64,000 bases of DNA from Cinnamomum chago. Lineage: Eukaryota > Streptophyta > Magnoliopsida > Laurales > Lauraceae. The notes beneath the pieces are model-generated. The model ran no database searches. It was not told where the DNA came from and saw only the letters and a program-made list of their open reading frames with translations. Both the position numbers and the translations under genes were made by a program. Below are positions 56,069 to 64,000 of this stretch, one piece after another (the first letter of the stretch is position 1; every line of letters starts with the position of its first letter). The stretch spans positions 41,199,501 through 41,263,500 of the forward strand of contig CP142458.1 of the NCBI GenBank assembly GCA_038049695.1. The letters run 5' to 3'.

Positions 56069-57928
56069 ATTTGAAGGTCATCCAAGTAAGCAATCTTCTC
56101 TATCTTCTAGATTTGTGATCTTCTAGTCCTTGAGAAGCTCCATTTTCATTATTGTGAGTTCTATCTTCTTCATTCATTGTTTGACCCATTTTAGGGTTTG
56201 TTTTGGGGGTTTTTGCTTGTAGCTTGGAATTGAGCTTAAGAGGTGATTAGAGGCTTGGTTTTGCTAGCTTGGACCTAAGGCAAGTGGATGATTAGGTGTT
56301 TTGAGTTTTAAATGATTTGGTGAAATATTAATGATTTACTCATGCTTTTATCGATTTGCCTTGTTGAAATAAATGCTCATAATGCATCTTGCTACCTCAT
56401 TTAATGCCTTGGAAACATTGGTTTATAGCTGTCTTTATCTCTAGTCTTGTATTGGTTGTATAAGTGTTGAAAGGAGGAAAATAAGGGAAAGGTCCAGCTC
56501 ACTGCAGAACAAACTTGGGTTTTGTTCCGCAGTTCACGCGGTCGACCGGCACGGGGGCTCTGTCGACCGGAGACACAGGGTTAGGTTCCAAACACTATTC
56601 TCCCAGTTTAGTTACAACTGTCGGTCCACCGGCCATGGGCTCAGTCGACCGCGCACACAGGGACCTGGTCGACCTGACCTTCTCAGGTCAACCGGGGCTG
56701 CTGTGTACGGGGTCGACCGGGCCTTGACCAGGTCGACTCCCGGTCGACTGGGCCAAAAGCAAATTCCTTGCTGGAAGGGATTTTGACCCTATTTTTGGAT
56801 GGACTTAAGTGGGACTTTGGCTACCCTTTTTAGACTCATTTGACTGTATGTGAGGATGTCTTGAGCCGACGTCCTTCACGGTTAGTCCGGTTGCATCGGA
56901 CTCCAATCTAATTCAATCTTGAACGGTATGGGACGACGGGATACCTTCTTTATATCTTTGTACGAAGTCTATTTCTTTGGGTATCGCGAATCCCATCCCT
57001 TTCAGTGACTGAGTAGGTTGCCCGATGCTTGAGGAATAACATTGTACTTAGGATTGAATTATCTATAGTTTTGACTTTAATCGTATCGTCTGGTACTATT
57101 TATAAGCTCATTTAAAGTTTTGAAAACCCTAAAGTGTATAAGGATCCTGGAATGTCTTGAAACTCAAGGAGTACCAAGTCATTATTACAATCGACATACG
57201 GGACCCCTATTCACCTTAAATAAATCTTGGAATCACTATTTTACCCGAAATTGTAATAGTTCATTGTATTTCCTTATTTCTGAGATTTGCATTACATGAC
57301 TTGTTTTCCCGAAAGCATTGAAGTTATACTAGTAACAGTTACTTGTCCCGAAATGTATTGCACCACATGAAATGAAAGTTATGCCTTGAGTATCCTTGCC
57401 CCGCCTGTTCATTTACTTGCACTTGATTTACTGGTTCATGTCTCGATTGGTTATTTGACCTATGAGTCGGCAACACTAAGCTTGGATAACCTTATCGGTT
57501 TGATCCACCGACTTGGAGTCCCGCCAGCTGCAGTTTGGATCCCGATGCCCGGTTTATTACAGTGGTCCGTCCTGATACCCGGTTCGCTACCGTGGTCCCG
57601 TCCTGTATATTTATATTGTATATATATGTTTCGTTGAATCTCCGCACCTTGTGTGATTGAGACCAACATCCCGTTATACTCTTGTCACTACGGTGATAGA
57701 GGACTTAGTTTTGTGTGATTGCCATCTTGCTAGTTCCCGATTCCTTGGATACCTTACATGTTTTATATTGCTTATTTGTTTCCTAGTAAATGATTTATCT
57801 CTTTTATGAAAGTTATTGCTTAAACAGATTTTTTATGCTTTCCAAGGTATTTCGTTTGTTATATGTTGTTGTATCTTTTCACCCTCTTGCTAGACCGTCG
57901 TGTCTGACAAATTTTCTTTGGTACTCAG

Positions 57929-58020
57929 GTCCCGTTGCCGGTTATCTTGAGGAGGAGACGGAGGAGGCGGTCGGTGAACCGCAACACCTAGTTGAGTGGC
58001 ATGCTGATGATGTCATTTAG
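57929..58020 (+). other. LTR micro-exon in element D 3' LTR
   Basis: After TTTGGTACTCAG, two bases then 29 codons read PVAGYLEEETEEAVGEP through LVEWHADDVI to TAG. It is open and matches C in length, frame and most residues. Confidence 0.5.
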
Positions 58021-59160
58021 ATATCTAGTTGCTATAAGAGGCGTAACATTTTGGGAAATTGTTAACCATTCTTTTGGGTTATTGTTTTGTTTATATTGGC
58101 CTTTGTTGAGTTCTGTTTTTGGGGAATGTAACTAAATGATCTTTTGTATAAACTTTAACTTACTTTTGGGAAACATGCTAATGATCATTGCTCATTCTGA
58201 TACAGTATTTTATACTTGTGATATTGTCTTTATGACTAGAGATGGTTTGACTATTTGATTTGCTACACGCTTCCGCACTTAAAAGAAATATTCATTTATG
58301 GTTGTGATATCCTCACCGCGGACACCTGTGGGAAATTAAATAAGTGTGTACACCCTGTTGATACACTCCACATGTTAACCATTCACTCACCACATCACAT
58401 TACCGTCCCGATCCCGGATCAGTCCCGTGGGCCCGGTCCGGGGTCACGACACTACTTGAACTGTAAAAGGAAGGAATTAGGAAGTTACTATTTCTATTTA
58501 AAGTGAGACTTCTAATTGTGGTAATAGTAGGTTACTAATTGTTGTGGAAGTGAGACTTCTATAATAATTAGAAAGGAGATAGATACTAATTCTTAATGGA
58601 ATTAGGACTTCTATTTTAATTAGTAAGAGAGGTTGCTTTGAAGTAATAAATAGAGGAGCAAAAGGGCTTGGACGTCCACTACGATTCCAAGGAGAATCAC
58701 GCCCAGCCTTTGTGCAAGTGTAAGCCCACTTCTCTCTCTCTCTTTTTTAGTCTCTACTTCTAGTTCCTTAAGAGCTTCTAGTTGGTTTTCTCTTGAAGAT
58801 CACACCATTCTTCTTAAGAAAAGAGATCTGAAAGTGGATCATAGAATGGAAAACATCAAGGTCTTAGAGATCCTAATTTGCTACAAGAAGATTTCTTGTT
58901 CAAGCTAATTGTCTTCTTCTCCATTAGAGCACTACCGGGCTCCAAAGGTATAATTTATTCCTTGTATGTTGTAGATTTTTGGTTGCTTGATTGTTGCTGG
59001 TTTCTATTTTCTAGATAGAGTTTATTGCTGTACATGGTTGACAAGATTGAGTGATTGCATCCTGGATGTGGTTTATGACCTTATGGGTACTTGATCCCTA
59101 AGTCAAGTGGGTCAAAAAGTTTTGAAAACCTATCCACGAGGCCCACCTACTTCCAACAAT

Positions 59161-59171
59161 TGGTATCAAAG
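59161..59171 (+). other. Primer-binding site of copia element F
   Basis: TGGTATCAAAG, two bases after the LTR end CCAACA, is an initiator-Met-type site with changes. Confidence 0.85.
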
Positions 59172-60889
59172 ACATACCTCATCTCTAATCATGTTATATC
59201 AGCAATCTAGATCTAATCTTTGCATGAGATGAGAAGAGGATAGACCTAGGGCTATGTAAGGAACAATTTTTGATTGAGTTTGCTTACTTTTTATAGTAGA
59301 TCCATATTTGGAATGTCACAAAAGGGTTTAACTATGATAGAAGGATGGTAGGAAACCATTAGATGGTGTTTGGAATCATTAGAGAGAGTTTGGGATCAGT
59401 TAGCCAAGGTCTGCAAAAACCAAAATTTTGGGTGTTTGTGAGGTCGGTTAATTGACTTGGACAGGTCGGCTAGCCGACTGCAGACTTGGATATTTTCTAT
59501 TTTGATCTGAATTTTCTTTTGGCATCTTATCTTTCCACTATTGTTTGGCATCCTGGTTTTGTGAGATGTTTGGTTGTAGGTGATACTAACCATGCAGGTC
59601 ATTATGTCCTCTCCATGTGGCCCATAAGTCTTTTACTTTCTATTTATGGTTGATGGTTTATTTTGGGCAACTTGTAAAGGGCATCATGGTTTCTTTGGTT
59701 TCCCGTGAAAGGGCAAGGCATGGTGAATTTCCCTACAGCCTTTTTTATTTCCATGTTTAGATTACCATGTAAGTCTCATCATCGGGGCATGAGAATTTAT
59801 GTAATTTTCCTAAATTTGTAAATTCTGGCGATGTCCGAGACGAAGAAGGAAAGTGAAGTTGGACTACTAATCAAAGAGTTTGAAGATTACCAAAAGCTTT
59901 TTGCAGATGTCCAAAGAGTTTAAGGAATCCCAAAGTTTTGGAAAGTCTAGAAGTCCAAGAAGTCTATTCCGCTTGGGCCATGTGGAGGAGAGAACTAGTT
60001 TCTATTTTTGCACTTTCTATTTGCGGATGGTTGCTTTTATAGAATGTTTTCCAAATCTGATCCGAACACGGCAATTCCCATAATTGGTCAAATCAAATTA
60101 ATTTTTAGAAAGAGATCTAATTAGTGTTAGTGGACCCATGAGATGGATCCATTGGTAACACTAGTCTTAGAAACTGGACTTTTCTTAAAATAACTTGACT
60201 TGGAACCAAACATTGGTCATATCATGAGATGATTTGATGTCTATATATGTGGGCCCATATACCTATAAGGAAATCCTCAATTCTAAAATATTAAGTGAGA
60301 GCGGGACATTTAAATTGAGAAATCCCCATGGTTTTCCACCATAGGTCCATTGTAAAGAAAGTATTAGCCTCGCACCATCTTGAGAATGGTCGTTCCCCAC
60401 GGAGGGCTTTTATTTGTTTGGTTACTAGATATGGATCTCCTATGGATATTGTTGGTGAGACGGGGTGGGGTGGGGGCCCACTCCCCAAGGAGGAGCTGCC
60501 CACAACGGTTGTCATGCAATGCTAGTTGGTGGGTCACATTTAACTAAAATAAAGATGTAGTATCCCCAAGGATTTGTCTCATGTATTTTAGAAACCGAAG
60601 CTAATCGGGAGTCATACATTATTTGGTATGAGATACCTAGATGATAATGACTGATGGGGGATCATGGATAGTTAGTCTTAATGCTAATTTTGACCAACTT
60701 TGATCCGCACCAATCTAGGTGGTATTCGCACTCCCCAAGGAGGCATACCCCAAGGGATTGGGATTCCGATGTATTCTGAATTTAGTGGTTATGAGGATTC
60801 CCACATAAATTTGGTAGAATACTAAACCCTAATGTTATTTATATTCTTTAATTGAATGTATGGTTATGTGCTACAATTTTTCAAGCATG
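59172..60889 (+). other. Copia F untranslated leader
   Basis: This is 1.7 kb without a credible long frame. Near 59432-59480 it contains gaggtcggtt and aggtcggctagccgactg, palindromic words akin to the LTR clusters. Long leaders are normal in BARE-like elements. Confidence 0.65.
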
Positions 60890-61820
60890 AATTTGAATAC
60901 TGTCAATCCACTTGCGAGCATCCTCAACCAGAATAAGTTGGTGGGATCCAACTATATTGACTTGAAACGGAACCTGGATATTGTCCTGACTGCTTCAGGA
61001 TATAAGTATGTCCTTACCAAACCACCACCCCGCCTCGTGATGAGCCTGGGTAGGATTCATCACAGGAAAAAAAGGAACTTTACACGAAATGGGCCAAAGA
61101 CGATGAGATGACCAGATGTTACATACATGCATCCATGTCTAGCGTTTTACAACACCAACATCAATCTTATAGCTGAGCTGTCTAGCGAGCTGGTGGTGAC
61201 TGAGGGGATCATGAAAAAGAAACCAACTGCCTTGATGACAGAAAAGTCAGTTGCCAAGTCTAAGCCGAAAGGCAAAGTGCAGAAAGGTAAGAAGAAATCA
61301 GTTTCCAAGGGTCATAAGGTGGAGAATGGCCCTAATGGTGGTTTGGCCAAGGCTAAGGGTTCAGAAACAAGAGGAATGTGTTTCCATTGTGGTATTGTCC
61401 AGATAGGACATTAGAAAAGAAATTGTCCAGATTTTTGTCTAAGAAGAAGACCTCAGGTATGATTGAGTTACTAATTTCTGAAGTTAGTTTTGCAACTGGT
61501 ACTTCAGAATCTTGGTGTTTTGACTCCGGTGCAACTAATCACATTGTAATACGTTACAGGGGTTCAGGGAAACCAAGAGGCTTAGTGACGGAGAAATTAT
61601 TGTCAACCTAGGATCTGATGCTAAGGCGGAAGCGGTTTCAGTGGGAGTTATTACTTTATGTTTTCCAGATAATAAATTAGTTTTGTTAGACACTCTATAT
61701 GTACCGTCTTTAAGATGAAATTTAATTTCACTTTCTAGTTTGGTGAATAAAAGTTATTCTGTTATTTTTGGTACTGAAGTTGTCATAAAGAGGAACGATA
61801 CTTTTATATATTCTAGCAAG
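60890..61820 (+). pseudogene. gag: Copia F gag-protease remnant with internal deletion
   Basis: It starts MNLNTVNPLASILNQNKLVG, a typical copia gag N-terminus. Lesions follow near 61010-61170, with the central gag missing. It resumes at LSSELVVTEGIMKKK, a Lys-rich stretch, a partial zinc knuckle (CFHCG) and the protease motif WCFDSGATNH. It ends in the pre-integrase region (LVNKSYSVIFGTEVVIKRN) and is cut at about 61820 by the inverted LTR piece. Confidence 0.85.
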
Positions 61821-62128
61821 GTAACCGTGGGGACCACTAGGGATTCCATAGAAAGCTGGCTCCAACTGGGACTCACGACCCCACATCTCATGTGCAATCC
61901 GGCCCACAATTAATTGCAAATAACTCCACTATATAAAAGCAATTGAACTCCAGTCTTAGGAATAAATTACAATGAAGACCCTAAACTTCCCGATTACCAC
62001 AAGTAGGCCCCTCTATCTATATCCATGGATCATTTGGACCTATCCACCAAATTAGATCTATATCTTATTATCCTTGAGCCCCAATTAATTATAGTGATCA
62101 TTAGTACCTATCCAATTAACTCCAGAAA
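61821..62128 (-). repeat. Inverted copia LTR fragment
   Basis: It matches E LTR sequence at about 38760-39060 in the same orientation (ggggaccactagggattcc, cccacatctcatgtgcaatc, a tatataaaa box). Both ends are abrupt: left to F pre-integrase, right to G integrase. Confidence 0.85.
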
Positions 62129-64000
62129 AACCGCATTGGTGCTGACAAGCACTTTCTGCTCTCTGGGATTATAGAATAACCAACCTTTTGTTCCTTTAGG
62201 ATATCCTATAAATGTGCATACTTCCGACTTTTATTCCAATTTATCTTTCTTAACCTTCAGCAAGTGTGCTGGACAACCCCAAATGTGAAAATGTTGTAAA
62301 CTAGGCTTTCGCCCAGACCACAACTCCCGGGGAGTCTTAGCTACAGACTTAGATGGTACGAGGTTTAGTATGTACATGGCAGTGTCTAAGGCATGTCCCC
62401 AAAAGAATATCGGTAATCCTCAGAAACTCAGCATAGACCTAATCATATCTAGAAGAGTCTGGTTCCTTCTTTCCACTACTCCATTCTATTGAGGCATACC
62501 AGGAGCAGACAACTGGGATATAATCCCATTTTCTGAAAAGTATCCCATAAAGTCAGCAGAGAGATATTCTCCTCCTCGATCTGATCGAAGAGTCTTGATA
62601 CTTTTACCTAATTGCTTTTCCGCTTCTACTCGAAACTCCTTGAACTTTTCAAAAGTCTCGGACTTACGGTTCATAAGGTATATGTATCCATATCTTGAGT
62701 AGTCATCTGTGAAAGTGATGAAGTACTCATATCCTCCTCTGGCTCTGACATTAATGGGTCCACACACATCAGTATGCACTAATTCCAATAAATCTTTGGC
62801 CTTGTTGCCCTTTGATGAAAAGGGTCTTCTGGTCATTTTGCCTTCTAGACAGGACTCGCAGACAGGCATTGGTTCTACCACCAATGAAGGCAAGATACCA
62901 TCTTTCACTACCCTGTCAATCCTATTTAGGTTTATATGACCTAGCCTCAAGTGCCAAAGTTTTGTTGGATTAGATGAAGGTGACTTCCTCTTTAATGATG
63001 GTCTATTAATTGTTTCAGTATCATGTATCTCATACATTGTGGGAGTTAACAAATAAAGCCCATTGGTTGCCTTGCCAGAACGTACAAAAGTACCATTCCT
63101 CTTTATGACAACTTCAGTACCAAAAGTAACGGAATAACTTTTATTCACCAAACTAGAAACTGAAATTAAATTCCACCGTAAAGACGATACATATAATGTG
63201 TCTGAGAAAACCAATTTATTATTTGAAAAACATAAAGTAATGACTCCCACTGAAACAACCTCCGCCTTAGCGTCAGATCCTAGGTTGACAATGATTTCGC
63301 CATCACTAAGCTTCCTGGTTTCCTGGAACCCCTACAACGAATTACATATGTGATTAGTTGCACTGAAGTCAACACACCAGGATTCTGAAGTGCCAGCTGC
63401 AAAACTAACTTTAGAAACAAGTGACTCAATCATACTTGAGGTCTTCTTCTTAGACAGAAAATCTGGAAAATTCCTTTTCCAATGTCCTATCATACCACAA
63501 TGGAAACACTTTCCTTTTATCCCCGACCCCTTAGCCTTGCCAACACCACCATTAGGACCATTCTCCACGTTAGGACCCTTCGGAACTGATTTCTTCTTGC
63601 CTTTCCGCCCTTTGCCTTTCAGCTTGAACTTGGTAAATGACTTTTTTGTCATCAGGGCAGTTGACTTCTTCTTCATAATCCCTTTAGTCACCACCAGCTG
63701 GCTAGACAACTTGGCTAGAGTAAGATTCATCTTATTCATGTTATAATTGACCTTGAAATTATTGAATGACTCTGGTAGTGACTCAAGGATTATGTCAATC
63801 TGCGATTCTGCATCAATCGCAGCCCCCAGTACATCTAACTCATTCAATGGGTCCATCATTTTCAGCATGTGATCCTGTACTGGTGTGCCTTCAGCCATCT
63901 TGGTGCTTATCAGCACCCTCATAGCAGCCTGTCTAGCAGGCCTACCCTATTCCGCAAGCATCTCCTTTAAGTTTGATATAATATCATATGCAGTCTTATA
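62129..64000 (-). pseudogene. Copia element G: gag to integrase, reverse, runs off window
   Basis: Reading leftwards from the edge, the gag end (LNELDVLGAAIDAESQIDII, MNKMNLTLAKLSSQLVV) is followed by a Lys-rich stretch. The zinc knuckle CFHCGMIGHWKRNF has Phe for the last Cys, and the protease WCVDFSATNH has Phe-Ser for Ser-Gly. After a stop near 63332 the pre-integrase (WHLRLGHINLNRID, CESCLEGKM) and integrase (HTDVCGP, LRSDRGGEY) are open to a TGA-like break at 62486; the Glu-bearing region and cell-size C-terminal part continue to 62130. RT and RNase H are missing, replaced by LTR. Confidence 0.88.

Larger units (their letters stand above)
45033..58451 (+). mobile_element. Element D: Tekay/Del-like chromovirus, structurally complete but mutated
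   Basis: It is flanked by ctact at 45028-45032 and 58452-58456. The 5' LTR is 45033-48170 and the 3' LTR 53109-58451 (with X3 inside). The initiator-Met primer site is at 48174 and the polypurine tract at 53096-53108. The internal region encodes gag, protease, RT, RNase H, integrase and a chromodomain-like end. It is about 11.2 kb without X3. Several nonsense codons and frameshifts inactivate it. Confidence 0.93.
53109..58451 (+). repeat. Element D 3' LTR, split by X3
   Basis: Without X3 and one target copy it is about 3128 bp, close to the 5' LTR. It ends ggggtcacgaca. The micro-ORF at 57929-58020 is intact. Confidence 0.9.
44014..61820 (+). mobile_element. Copia element F: 5' LTR, leader and gag-protease remnant, split by D
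   Basis: The 5' LTR is 44014-45032 joined to 58457-59158 (about 1721 bp; starts TGTTCGTT, ends CTTCCAACA). The primer site is TGGTATCAAAG (59161-59171). A 1.7-kb leader and a broken gag-protease-preintegrase stretch follow up to about 61820, where it meets an inverted copia LTR piece. LTR length and long leader fit BARE/Angela-like copia elements. Confidence 0.85.

Noticed and set aside
57790..58020. 76-codon frame ending in the LTR micro-ORF as one peptide
   Set aside because: The part upstream of the acceptor is not conserved in C or LTR4; only the last 29 codons are.
60300..60560. Possible host gene exon in the copia F leader
   Set aside because: Frames on both strands are short and G/C-rich without domains; the position fits a normal long leader.

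Overview
This 64-kb window looks like intergenic DNA of a flowering plant built almost entirely of nested, decaying LTR retrotransposons. I found no convincing single-copy host gene, tRNA, rRNA or CRISPR. The case for a plant rests on the element lineages: a giant Ty3/gypsy Tat-type element with a second RNase H, Ty3/gypsy chromoviruses with Tekay/Del-like chromodomains, BARE/Angela-like Ty1/copia elements, and a plant mobile domain (PMD) protein. Species cannot be named.

Layout. A forward copia element (A) enters from the left and is cut by a 24.5-kb Tat-type element (B, 1451-25981, target duplication atgct). Six bases further on it is cut again by a solo LTR (X1, 25993-28242, duplication tgtac). 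Its RNase H end and part of its 3' LTR follow (28248-29228). Next comes a reverse chromovirus (C, 29229-37900) with a truncated 3' LTR. A reverse copia LTR and pol fragment (E, 37973-42390) carries solo LTR X2. A diverged, truncated chromovirus-type LTR follows (to 43944). A forward copia (F, 44014-61820) has its 5' LTR split by a complete chromovirus (D, 45033-58451, duplication ctact), whose own 3' LTR is split by solo LTR X3 (53859-56068, duplication atttg). The window ends in an inverted copia fragment (LTR piece plus element G, 61823-64000).

How the parts work. B has LTRs of about 2.6-2.8 kb with TATA boxes, a primer-binding site, a six-unit tandem array of about 167 bp, one gag-pol frame (gag, protease, G-patch, reverse transcriptase, RNase H, second RNase H, integrase), two minisatellite fields and a polypurine tract. 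The main discovery lies between pol and the 3' LTR on the minus strand. It is a gene-like unit with its own TATA box, ATG-free leader, five exons with GT-AG introns that all keep frame, a PMD-like domain, nuclear-localisation-like basic clusters, an acidic segment, a coiled coil and an AATAAA signal. Because it is antisense, its introns would survive retrotransposition of the sense RNA. It carries two late nonsense codons.

A second notable signal is a 92-base, splice-acceptor-bounded micro-ORF of 29 codons near the 3' end of the chromovirus LTRs. It keeps length, frame and key residues even in a strongly diverged LTR. A third is clusters of GTCGAC or GGTTAGCC palindromic motifs in several otherwise unrelated LTR families.
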